From Zygophlyctis sp. KS116 (Eukaryota; Chytridiomycota): a stretch of DNA of 34,620 bases. The translations under genes and the position numbers were made by a program. Below the pieces are notes generated by a model, which saw nothing but the letters and a program-made list of their open reading frames with translations, did not search any database and was not told where the DNA came from. Location of the stretch: NCBI GenBank assembly GCA_054661495.1, contig BAAFSQ010000095.1, forward strand, positions 1-34,620, written 5' to 3'. Shown one piece after another: positions 1 through 10,061 of this stretch (the stretch's first letter is position 1; each line of letters begins with the position of its first letter).

Positions 1-41
1 AAGACACTCCTACTAAGACACTCCTACTAAGACACTCCTAC
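1..41. repeat. 14-bp tandem repeat at the window edge
   Basis: Two full copies and one 13-base copy of the unit aagacactcctact lie head to tail from base 1. The array ends 17 bases before the CCT3 start codon, so it lies in the promoter or 5' leader of that gene. It may extend to the left of the window. It could be a promoter minisatellite, or an assembly artefact at a contig end. Confidence 0.85.
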
Positions 42-58
42 GCTTAAAAAAATTAAAA

Positions 59-1767
59 ATGATGCAATCTCCAGTCATCGTTATGAATACTAAACAAGAG
101 CGAACTCAGGGCAGAAAAGCTCAATTGTCCAATATTCAGGCTGCTAAAACTATTGCAGATATTATTAGAACTTGTCTAGGTCCCCGTGCAATGCTGAAAA
201 TGCTCTTGGATCCAATGGGAGGAATAGTAATGACAAATGATGGGAATGCTATCTTGAGAGAAGTTGAGGTGCCACATCCTGCTGCTAAAAGTATGATTGA
301 ATTATCTAGAACACAGGATGAAGAAGTGGGAGATGGAACTACTTCTGTTATTATTCTGGCAGGAGAGGTTTTGGCGGCTGCTTTACCATTTATTGAAAGA
401 TCTATTCATCCTATAATGATTATTTCTGCTTATAAACAGGCTTTGGAAGACTCTTTAGAAATTATTCAAAATATTTCTATAAAGGTGGATTTAGAAGATA
501 AGGAAGAAATGATGAAAATTATTAAATCTTGTATTGGGACCAAAATGGTGTCTCAATGGTCAAATTTAATGTGTAATTTGGCTTATGATGCTGTTAAAAC
601 TGTTGCTTGTCAAGTTGATGGAAAAAAAGAAATTGATATTAAACGTTATGCAAGAGTTGAAAAGGTTCCTGGTGGTGAAATTGAAGAATGTACTGTTTTA
701 GATGGAGTCATGATAAATAAGGATGTAACTCATCCTAAAATGAGTAGATGTATTAAAAATCCTCGGATTGTATTGTTGGATTGTCCTTTGGAGTATAAAA
801 AGGGAGAGTCTCATACTGATGTTGAAGTTACCGATGAATCTCATTGGGCTAGACTTTTGGAAATCGAAGAAGAACAAGTCAAGTCAATGTGTGATGAAAT
901 TATTAGAGTTAAGCCAGATTTGGTCTTTACAGAAAAAGGAGTTAGTGGTAAAAAGTTTTGATTTTTATTAAATTTTAGATTTAGCACAACATTACCTAAT
1001 GAAGGCTAATATTACAGCATTGCGTAGAGTTAAGAAAACTGATAATCATCGTGTTGCTAGAGCTACTGGAGCTACTATTGTCAATCGTGTTGAGGATTTG
1101 AAAGAGTCAGATGTTGGAACAAACTGTGGTCTCTTTGAAGTAAGAAAGATTGGTGATGAATACTTTTCTTACTTGGTTGAGTGTAAAGAACCAAAAGCTT
1201 GCACCATTCTTCTCCGTGGTCCTTCAAAAGATGTACTTCAAGAAATTGATCGCAATTTGCAAGATGCGATGGCTGTAGCAAGAAATGTCATGTTTGAACC
1301 ATGTCTTTGTCCAGGTGGTGGAGCCACTGAAATGGAAATTGCTTGCCGTTTAGCAGAGAAATCTAAAGCTATATCTGGAGTTAAGCAATATCCATACAAA
1401 GCTGTGTCTGAGGCTTTGGAAGTCATTCCCAGAACATTGGTTCAAAATTGTGGAGGAAACGCGATCAAGGTTTTGACTGACTTAAGAGTAAATTCCCCAT
1501 TATTAATCCTAGGCAAAGCATGCTTCTGCTGACAACTCTTCATGGGGTATTGATGGAACCAGTGGTAAAATTGTTGACATGAAAATTTATGGAGTTTGGG
1601 AACCAATGGTTGTAAAAGCTCAAACAATTAAGACTGCGATTGAATCCGCTTGTCTTCTTCTACGAGTGGACGATATCGTTTCCGGAGTTTCAGTTAAGGG
1701 TGCTAACCAGGCTGTTGCTTCTCAAGGAAACCCAGAAGAAATGGGAGATCAAGCGCCAGAACGTTAA
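59..1767 (+). CDS. CCT3: CCT gamma subunit of the TRiC/CCT chaperonin
   Basis: This is one of eight subunits of the cytosolic ring chaperonin that folds actin, tubulin and WD40 proteins. Three exons join to about 550 aa, the usual family length. Introns are at 948-978 and 1488-1512. The first junction restores the conserved GVSDLAQHYLMKANI stretch and the second restores SSWGIDG. ATPase motifs are intact: GPRAMLKML, LDPMGGIVMTNDGN and GDGTTS near the N terminus, and PGGGATEMEIA in the equatorial return. The start could be either Met of the leading MM pair. The family match is unmistakable along the whole length. The downstream neighbour URC1 is convergent. Confidence 0.96.
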
Positions 1768-1886
1768 TTTTCACTCTTTGTAAAGACAATAAATTCAAAG
1801 CTACGCGAATTTTTGAACATCTGCAGAGATTATTTTAACATTGTTAATGATTAATGTCATCCCTATAAATTAAAAAGAATAAACTC

Positions 1887-3400
1887 CTACCAAACTCTTC
1901 CTTTGGACTTCTCTAGATCAATAGGTATTTTTGCAGTAGAGAAGTAACCTGCAGCAACTTTTGCGTCAATTTCAACTTGAGAGTCGGGAGGAAGCATATC
2001 TGGAGGAATAGGTATTCTATCCAAAATCTTAATTCCAGCTTCCACAATGGCATCATACTTCATATTGCTCATTGATATCATCCTATCTATTTTAGTTATT
2101 CCTAGCCAATGAAGAACGTCTGGCATTGTAGCTTGGAAACGCATATCTTTTACACCAGCAACATTTTCTGTTCTTAAGAAATAATTTGCTGCAGTATCTC
2201 CACCTTCTGCACGTTTTCTGGCATTATAAACAAGGTACTTTGTCACTTCTCCAAGTGCTCTTCCTTCTTTTCTAAAGTATACAATCAGACCCACACCTCC
2301 ATTCTGAGCCGTCTTTACACATTCAGCAATCCCAAAAATGAGATATGGACGACATGTACAGATATCTGATCCAAAAACATCCGACCCATTACATTCATCA
2401 TGGACACGAACAGTCAATACCTTTGATGGATCAGAAATGTATTCCGGAGGCCCAAAGATATAAATGGAAAGACCACCGATCGGAGGAAGAAAAACTTTTA
2501 GATCTGGTCGAGTGATAAGTTCGGGATACATTCCTCCAGTATCTTCAAAAAGAGCTCGTCTTAGAACTGTTTCTTCTACTTTAAATCTTTCAGCAATTCC
2601 AGGAAGATACCAAACAGGCTCAACAGCACCTTTAGTCACCATTAATTGACCTGTTTTACTGAGTACAACTTTCCCATCTACTTTAATTTCATTTTGAGAA
2701 ACCAAAGTCTCAATTTCTGCCAAATGCATATGAGCCTTTGTGATAGCTATAGAAGGTCTTAAATCCAATCCTTGATTTAAATAAGAATCAAAGACTTCAG
2801 TCACTATATGTCCAAAAGGATCAATCGACACAATCTTTTTTGGATCATTCCAAGAAGGATAAGGCCCAATCTTTACAACTGGCTCAGTATTGTATAAATT
2901 TGGTTTATGATTTGGTGGTAATTCCCCCATAGCAACTGCCAATGCCCGATAAATCTATTTAAACATTAAAAAAATCAACTTACTGCGTATGAACCACCAT
3001 GCGCCCCCGTAGCATTTCTTTTCTTTATAGATGAAGTATGTCTAGAAGCAATAATTGGACCTCTTATTTTCGGATCAGAAGATCCCCAGGTCATCGGAAT
3101 AGGTAAAATCCCAACTTGTCCTGGATATGTAGTCAAGATAACTCGAGACTGGTCACCCGAAGCTTTAATCGGAGAAGTAGCAGCAGAAGATACTTGCAGT
3201 ACTGGAGATTCTGTTCTATCATCGGAAGAAGATGAATAGTTTGCATCATCCCTTTCATAAATTTGAAAAGATTTTTTTCTTGGAGTCTCTGATTTCTCTG
3301 ACAATTTTTGAAGTAAATCAAGAGCCTGGGAAGCGAATGCGTCTAATTTAGTTTCAAGAGCAGTCTGCCTTTGCTGGAGCTGATTTAGTTTTTCTTCCAT
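1887..3400 (-). CDS. URC1: URC1, GTP cyclohydrolase II-like uracil catabolism protein
   Basis: URC1 proteins belong to the GTP cyclohydrolase II fold but act in the URC route of pyrimidine catabolism in fungi and some bacteria, probably on a uridine nucleotide. Two exons give about 494 aa; the intron is at 2955-2983 and its removal restores GGSYAIYRALAVAMGEL. After a low-complexity N-terminal stretch of about 85 residues come the URC1-typical TTYPGQVGILPIPMTWG and RNATGAHGGSY blocks. In the C-terminal half HDECNGSDVFGSDICTC keeps the three zinc-binding cysteines of the GCH II family, and YFRKEGRALGEVTKY matches its catalytic segment. It is much longer than riboflavin-type RibA/RIB1 (about 200 to 300 aa) and carries the extra N-terminal module, so I assign it to URC1 and not to riboflavin synthesis. 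UPRT and URC4 lie close by. Confidence 0.93.
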
Positions 3401-3419
3401 TGATAATTGATCAGTGAAA

Positions 3420-3437
3420 ACACGAAGATTCGCGTGT
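3420..3437. promoter_or_regulatory. small hairpin in the URC1/MFS divergent promoter
   Basis: Between the divergent start codons of URC1 (3400) and the MFS gene (3559) lies an inverted repeat, acacg and cgtgt around aagattcg, with cgaa/ttcg also self-complementary inside. A bidirectional promoter must lie in these 158 bases. A role as a regulator site is only a guess. Confidence 0.25.
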
Positions 3438-3558
3438 GTCGGGCTTAGATTTAAAGACCATCTGATATCATCCAGTCATGCACCGTTTCTCGTAATTTTT
3501 AGGGGAATGGCTGTCAAAAATTTGCTGCAGAAATTGGCCAGAAATAAGCCTGCAGTCC

Positions 3559-4806
3559 ATGTCTGATCGCTTGCAAGCGATAACTGAAAAACGTCAATCA
3601 ACTTTGACACGTCGCGTGTCCGAAATGACAGCGCAAAAGACTTTTGAGAGTTTTAAATGGAATTACCTTGTTATATACTCTGTTCTAGTGTTATCTGATG
3701 GTTTTAGAGGCCCTTTTCTTTGGCCAATATACAAATCGTATGGTATAAATGATCAAGAAATCTATATGTTGTATGCTATAACATTTTTCTCATCAGCACT
3801 CTTTAGTTCGATCTCAGGAGATATGGCTGATAGATGGTCTAAATCATATACACTTGCATTAGCTTGTATAATAGACGGTATTTCTTGTTTGGCTAGATTT
3901 TCATCAGATTTAAATGTTTTAATTGCTGGACATGTCTTATCAGGAATTTCATTTTGTACATTGTTTCCGATACTAGAGTCTTGGATGATTGATAAACATG
4001 AAAAAGCTGGATATTCTAAATCTCAATTACAAGAAATTTTGGCTGCAACATCATGGTTATTTGGACTAGTAGAAATATGTTGTGGAATTGGAGCAAATTT
4101 TATCAGTAGTTATTATGATTACTCTTATTTGCTATATCTTTCTACAATTTTTATGATCATTTCTTTTAAAATGATTCTAGACTATGATTCACCAGAGAAT
4201 AGGAGATCTAAAAGAGTCAAAAAAGCGACTCAGAATAAAGGAAATGCGAATAATTCTACCTTAATTGTGATTGGTATAACTCAAGCTGGATTTGAAACAT
4301 TGTTGACTGTATTCATTAGTCTTTGGGCTCCAGCATTAGGTAATGCAGCAAAGAATACTAATGTAAATTTTGGATATATTTTTTCTATTTTCATGGTATC
4401 TGTAATGATTGGATCTAAAATTTATTCATTTTTATCAAAGAGACTATCAGATGGTGTAATTAGTTCAATAATTTTTGCAATATCATTCTTAGCAATGATT
4501 GTCTGTGGATTATTTCCAGAATCTGTTTCAATTTTGGTGATTTCATTTAATGTATTTGAAATTGCTTTTGGAATTTACTTGCCTTGTCTTGGAAGTCTAC
4601 GGAGTAAATTACTCCCTCCTGATCGGAGGACATATTTGATGAGTCTGTTAAAAATACCAGTTTATGCAATTGGTGGGGTCGTATTTCTCTTTATGAATGA
4701 TATTGAAAAACTTGGTTCTAGTATAATATGGTTTGCTCTTGCTGGTCTTGCATTAGTCAGTCTGATCTCTTCTTGTTTTCTACCACATAAAAATAAATCT
4801 GATTGA
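3559..4806 (+). CDS. MFSD5/MOT2-like major facilitator transporter
   Basis: This intronless gene encodes about 415 aa with roughly twelve hydrophobic segments. The sequence resembles the MFSD5 family (molybdate-anion transporter-like MFS): an early SDGFRGPFLWPIYKSYG segment, the loop GDMADRWSKSYTLALACI after the second helix, FPILESWMIDKHEK after the fourth, and a charged central loop near residues 212-232 between the two six-helix halves. Family members are annotated as molybdate transporters on the basis of an algal homologue. The position inside a URC1-UPRT-URC4 group leaves open that it carries a pyrimidine or a breakdown product instead. The start at 3559 is the first in-frame ATG; Met23 (3625) is an alternative just before the first helix. 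An ATG at 3507 is out of frame and soon stopped. Confidence 0.85.
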   Translation: MSDRLQAITEKRQSTLTRRVSEMTAQKTFESFKWNYLVIYSVLVLSDGFRGPFLWPIYKSYGINDQEIYMLYAITFFSSALFSSISGDMADRWSKSYTLALACIIDGISCLARFSSDLNVLIAGHVLSGISFCTLFPILESWMIDKHEKAGYSKSQLQEILAATSWLFGLVEICCGIGANFISSYYDYSYLLYLSTIFMIISFKMILDYDSPENRRSKRVKKATQNKGNANNSTLIVIGITQAGFETLLTVFISLWAPALGNAAKNTNVNFGYIFSIFMVSVMIGSKIYSFLSKRLSDGVISSIIFAISFLAMIVCGLFPESVSILVISFNVFEIAFGIYLPCLGSLRSKLLPPDRRTYLMSLLKIPVYAIGGVVFLFMNDIEKLGSSIIWFALAGLALVSLISSCFLPHKNKSD

Positions 4807-4842
4807 TAAGTTTGATAATTCCTAATCCGGAACGTGTGAAAA

Positions 4843-5522
4843 ATGATCAAACAAGTTGAACATCCTGTCCTCTTACACAAGTTATCTATACTTCGAGACA
4901 AGCGAACAAAGCCAAAACAATTTCGAGACTTGGTGAATGAAATTACATTAATTCTCTGTATTAAAGCTACGGCGAAACTGGACTTGACCTTTACGAAAAT
5001 GGTAATTGAAGGCTATTGACAATAGTTGGATTCTCCTCTTGCTCCGTTCAAAGGAGTTCAAGTAAAGGATTCTATCGGTATATTCCCAATCATGCGTGCA
5101 GGGACTGGGATGGTTGATTCAATGCTTCAATTATTGCCAATGGCACGAGTATATCATCTTGGACTTTATAGAGAGAAATCTACATTATTACCAGTTGAAT
5201 ATTATAACAAATTGCCTGCGATTTGTAATGTTAATATTGGGTTTGTGTGTGATCCAATGATTGCAACGGCTGGAACTGGTATTTCTGCTGTGAATATTCT
5301 CAAGGATTGGGGTACTTGAATCATAGTAACACTATAGGACTCAAGAAAATTGTTTTTGTTTCGATCTTGGCATCTAAACGTGGACTAGAACTTTTGACTG
5401 CAGCACATCCAGACATTGAAATTTACGTTGGACATATTGATGAAGATTTAACTGAAGAAGGATATATTACTCCTGGAGTTGGAGATGCTGGAGATAGGCT
5501 TTTTAAAACTTTTCATTCTTGA
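4843..5522 (+). CDS. UPRT: uracil phosphoribosyltransferase, bacterial type
   Basis: The enzyme converts uracil and PRPP to UMP. Three exons join to 209 aa, the same length as E. coli Upp (208). Introns are at 5002-5025 and 5312-5337. Typical blocks are DSPLAPFKG, PIMRAGTGMVDSML, LYREKSTLLPVEYYNKLP, the PRPP-binding CDPMIATAGTGIS, and EEGYITPGVGDAGDRLF at the C terminus. These match the short bacterial/Upp form better than the yeast FUR1 form. The stop is 17 bases from the convergent URC4 stop and the start is 36 bases after the MFS gene on the same strand. In the URC pathway UMP formation is an expected entry step, which fits the neighbours. Confidence 0.94.
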
Positions 5523-5539
5523 AAATACACAATTTCGAA

Positions 5540-6861
5540 TTAAAAAAGTGTTCCATCTGAAATGATTTCAATTGGAGGTCCTTTCTTATCTGGTCGTAAC
5601 TTTGCAGCCATTTCTCTTCCTGCTTTCCAGGTACCAGCCTCTAATACTTTTACCAATGGTAACTCTGCACTAGTTTTACCCAATGCAGAACAGACTTGAG
5701 CACCTACTTTATCCAAAAGTGCAACTGTTAGCCCTCTCCATTCAATGATGACTTGGCTATGAACATCAAATCTAGGAATTCCTGTACCATTCCATACTCC
5801 TTGTTTTAACTCAAGTACACCAGTATCGACAAATACACCTCCATTTCTAAAAGTTTATAAAATTTAGATTACCTATATTCTGCAAGCCCAGTCATATTTT
5901 CCAAACCAGTAAATTCTATTCCAACCAGTGATAATGGTTCTAAAAGTGAATATGTCATCCACTGAGACAATTTATGAAAAGCAATAAGAGAACTAGAGTC
6001 TATAGATTCTTTAGAAATTATCCCAGATTTCCCATTTTCCTTACTTATTGCAACCATGGCATCACACGGCCAAACATCACCCAAACTAGATCCATTCCAA
6101 GATGTTCGAGTTGAAGGCCAAACACCTGATAGTCCAACCATTACTACCTCCCACAAGATATCAATTGAAACTATAGTTTTATTGAGAGTCTTTGTAGAAT
6201 TATTCTCCAAAAAATCCAATAGATTCCCTGGTCTTTTTGGTCCATCCAAATCAAAATACTTGAACTCTTCAATTACATCCCCTAATCTTATCAAGAGCCC
6301 AACTCTTTCAATTCCAACCAGTGGATTAGAATCAGAAACTTGAAAAGCAACCTTCAAGTCATTTTCAGTCAGAGATTTCAATTTTACAGAATCAACTCTA
6401 AATGGTTGACTTGGATCACTTGATAAACCACCACTCGTAAACCAATCCAATGACGCCAATGCAAGTCCTTCTGATCTATTATAAGCAGTTTTTGGCTCAT
6501 CTCTAGGATAAAAAACCCAATCTGGCCCCGCCCCTGCATCCAGCAGTACAGAGACAATAAAAAGATCTAGGATTCTCTTTACACGCTCCCTAGAGTCTAC
6601 ATGACTTTCTTCCCATTCTAGCAATAATTTCCCCAGCCTATCTTTCGATCCTGCTTCAAAATGTCTCCATCTAGAATGCGGTGGAATATCATTTGGAGAA
6701 TCATAGTCTCTCTTGATGAGATTCAGGACCATGTCAATGACTTTTGGTAAAGAATCCAAATGGACGTCAAAGTACTTTAAATGCTGAGGAAAAAGAAGCA
6801 ATTGACTACAAGTTTGTCGGACACATTCCAGAGTAGAAAAATATGTTTTCGTCTTGTCCAT
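5540..6861 (-). CDS. URC4: URC4, DUF1688 uracil catabolism protein
   Basis: URC4 (DUF1688) is required for uracil use as nitrogen source through the URC pathway; its chemistry is not firmly settled. Two exons give about 431 aa, normal for the family. The intron is at 5847-5872 and its removal restores the conserved LTGLAEYRNGGVFVDTGVL type junction. Diagnostic blocks are LLDAGAGPDWVFYPRD, NRSEGLALASLDWF, QPFRVDSVKL and LPLVKVLEAGTWKAGR. I place the start at the ATG at 6861, because the longer frame back to 6969 would overlap the divergent DPH3 start at 6894 and adds no family sequence. Only 32 bases then separate the two start codons. Confidence 0.92.
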
Positions 6862-6893
6862 TTTGGATTTAATGTGTAGGGCGGAGCGACGAA

Positions 6894-7156
6894 ATGGAAT
6901 CTTTTTATGATGAAATTGAGATTGAAGACTTTGTTTTTGATGATGAAAATCAAGAGTATAGCTATCCATGTCCTTGTGGAGATAGGTTCATTATAACTCT
7001 GGTAATTTTTCTTTAATTTTATCACAGGAGGATCTGCAGTGTGGGGAAGAAATTGCTAGATGCCCTTCTTGTTCATTAATCTTAAAGGTTATCTATGATC
7101 CATTGGATTTTGAGGATAATTCAGATGCAGTCAATCTTTCTGCTATAACAGTTTAG
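6894..7156 (+). CDS. DPH3: DPH3/KTI11 CSL zinc-finger protein
   Basis: DPH3 is the electron donor for diphthamide synthesis on elongation factor 2 and also partners with Elongator in tRNA wobble modification. Two very short exons (intron 7002-7027) give 78 aa. The protein begins [16 protein letters not shown], followed by the CSL zinc-finger pattern: [17 protein letters not shown], and [13 protein letters not shown], with all four zinc cysteines present. The length and motif order are standard for the family. It lies between URC4 (divergent, 32-base gap) and Argonaute (convergent, 44-base gap), and has no obvious functional link with either. Confidence 0.95.
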
Positions 7157-7200
7157 AATTTTTAGTTTTTCAAAATCGCATTTTAATAAAGCATCAACTA

Positions 7201-9982
7201 CTACATATAGTACATTGTCTTGGTTATGTACTCTGTAACATTCACTAATTTTGCGGGAGCATCTGTACCGCTAGAGTAAGTTGACGCTGTATCATCCATT
7301 CCATCTCCTGACAAAAACATTCGTCCGTCTATACTATTAATACTAGAAAAATTTACAAGTAGCTGCAAGATGGGCTCGGTAAGAAGGTGCAACAATTGAA
7401 ATAGATCTAGTCGCTCTTTGAGATAGGAAACAGAGGTTAAAGCAAAATTGTTGCAAAACATCTGGCTCAACCTTGATTTCATCATAAATCACATGATAAA
7501 TTGCAGGACGAGAGGTTCCTTGTATACCGGCATGAGACTGAAGAATAAAGTTGTATTCTGAAGGATGAGTGATATCAGTGTCAATCTAGAGTAAAAAAAT
7601 TAAAATAAATACCACAGTTCCAGGACAACAATTTCCAGACTTGTCGGTTTCTGCTCGACTCATTGGGAATAAGCGAATGTGATGTCTTTTGTGAACAATG
7701 ATAAATGTAAGTTTGCATTGTCCTTCACTTAATCCTCTAGCTTCCAAAGCTTTTTTAATACCATCTACTTCAGTATTGCGAATAAGACTGAATTGGCCAG
7801 GATCTACACCGTCACGGAAAACAACTATTCGCTCAGGATATATTCCAACGGCTTCTTTAAATCTATCTAATCCTTGTCCAACACATGAATTCATTTCCGT
7901 AATGACTTCTTCACGGGGAGGTTGTGCCCTTAAGAATGTACTATATCTGCAGGCATGTTTGTCCATCGAAGTGACGATAGCGGAAACAGAAGGTGCCATA
8001 GAACCTGGACTTGCATGAGTAACGTCAGCTCCTACAACCATGGTGGGTTTATCAAACATTGGTAGGGAGTCTACATAGTTTGTAGCACCTCCAAGTTTGC
8101 AATTGACCTACATGTCAGACTGTAAAATAGTTTACTTTCATTGCAACATTAGCTGCGTATTGATCCTTCACTTGGCGGTCTACATTACGAATTTGTAATA
8201 CTTGGGACAGAACTCCCGCCTCTGTAAGCGTGATTCGCTTAATCTCTTGATAAAGACTTTTAGGCTCTTTATCAATAATGCAGACCATCAATTGACATCT
8301 ACAATTGAACTTTCTAGTTGCATCTCCAAAAGCACCTTGTAAAGTGCTAAGTACACCTCCTGGAGCCATTGGATCGGATCTAATAAATGATTTAACAAAA
8401 TATACATTCTAATTGGAATATCACGCACATTCAAAGAAATAGCCATTCCAGATCTTTTCCATTTACTCATGAGTTGATCGACAATATTTTCAGCTTCCCC
8501 TTGACGAACTTTAGTGAAAAATACCACTGCACAAGATGATAAAGTAGGTGTAGAACAAAGCTCAACACCTCTCAGATTCCAAACACCTTGTGATCCATTT
8601 TGAGTCCTGTCTCTAGCAAAAATAATTTGGGGACTTGGAAGAATACGAGCATTGACCTTCATCATATCAGGGGATATCTTCATTCCAATTGATTGCAAGT
8701 AAGGATCTTCATTTGGTTTTAGAATATTCCCAACTGCAGCCTTCAATTTATTGAAACGCGCTTCAGGCTTCTCTACAGTTGCTCGGATCATATCAGAAAC
8801 TTGATTACCGGTAAGTCTCTTTTGGTATTTTTGAGCAGGAGCAATTTCAAGGAACTCCATTGGGAAACCAGTCTTCTTATTTCCCTAAATATTTTAATAC
8901 TCCAAAACAATACCTTGTAAACCACTGGAAGATAAGGATACTTGACTTGAATTTGGTAAACGTCTCTAAAATAATCAACAATTGAGATCATTTTTCCGTT
9001 TCCATCTTCAAAGGTCACATCCTTTGCAGGAAGAGTAGATATAGAAGCAATTTTAAAGCGCTGCTTCATATCTCCTCTATGAGTAGTTCTAACCATAATT
9101 CCCTTTAGATCTCTGATTAATCTATCCCTCTTTGGACCTTCAAATTCAGAAATATTTCTAGCGCCAGTCACTTCCAAGACATAATCAATCAATGAAATTC
9201 CACCACGAAGGAAAACGGAAGCAGCAATATCAATATTGACTCCAAGGTGTCCAGCCATTAGTGCACGTATAGACTAATTATGAATTTGAGCTAACCCTAC
9301 CTGATGATATCCACGCCATACTGCCAAACCTCCAGGTATATTCACTGAATTAGAAGGAGTAAAGAAATTTGATCCTACTGGAGTGTATAAATTCGCTGGC
9401 TGATGATGAAGGAAATTCGAAAGACATGTCAAAGCATGAAGCGAATTCTTTTCTTGCAGTTCACTCTTTCCTCTAGTAAAATCCATCAAACTATTCATTT
9501 CCACATTCGCAACCTTTTTAAGCTCAATCTTAAATTTATCTCCTCTACCAGGCGACAAAGGGCGACTATCATCTAAAGATAAACTAAAAAATGAAATTAC
9601 TTTGAAACTCTGCTGTCCGATCAAAAACGACCTCAACTTCAACCTTTTCTCCCATCCCACACAAATCAGCAGTAGTATAGCAAGTTTTTTTCCCATCATA
9701 TGTCAAGTACACAGATCCCAGATTAGAAAAGTGTCTGCGCACTTCACTTTCGACAAATCTCCAAAGAGGACGAGACACAGCGACTGGCAGATCAACTTCC
9801 TTGCCAACCTCATCGACTTGATTACTTGTAGATTTTTTGCGATCAAACTGAATGATCTTGACATGATACTGGAAAGCCTTCATATCTTCCTTCAACTTGA
9901 TCGCAAAGATGTTGGCATTCAGAGTGATTCTTTTACCCACTTTTCCTTGGCCAGGTCTTTTTGGATTTGACGATTGCATCAT
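7201..9982 (-). CDS. AGO: Argonaute, slicer-competent by sequence
   Basis: Argonaute binds small RNAs and uses them to find and cut or silence targets. Eight exons give about 862 aa. Introns are at 9573-9600, 9274-9300, 8885-8913, 8380-8405, 8108-8135, 7586-7612 and 7329-7356. Domain order is N, linker 1 (GGLAVWRGYHQSIRALM), PAZ (about 225-375), MID (about 440-590) and PIWI (about 590-862). The catalytic DEDH set is present: Asp in VVGADVTH, Glu in PREEVI, Asp in VVFRDGVDPGQF and His in AIYHVIYDE. KRHHIRLFP is typical of eukaryotic AGO, and the protein ends in TMYYM like the usual MYFV/A ends. The start is the ATG at 9982; there is no ATG further upstream in frame. It is AGO-clade, not Piwi-clade, by its motifs. 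Confidence 0.96.
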
Positions 9983-10061
9983 TTTTACGCTCAAATTCAA
10001 ATTTTGTTGCTTTTCAGACGCAAGATGCTGATCTTAAGCCTTGGTTTGTCTGATCGCTGAA

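Noticed and set aside
59-73. Near-identical start contexts of CCT3 and Argonaute (shared aatgatgcaatc)
   Set aside because: A 12 to 15-base match in AT-rich DNA around MMQS starts is best explained by chance; the genes are otherwise unrelated.
1887-2942. Riboflavin-type GTP cyclohydrolase II (RIB1/RibA) as the identity of this gene
   Set aside because: The upstream exon joins through a clean 29-base intron and adds the URC1-specific N-terminal blocks; total length near 494 aa is wrong for RIB1.
3507-3565. An upstream start exon of the MFS gene at 3507
   Set aside because: The frame stops after 19 codons, and no GT-AG intron tried joins it to the transporter frame.
6862-6969. Longer URC4 start at 6969
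   Set aside because: The extra 36 residues lack family resemblance and overlap the DPH3 start on the opposite strand.
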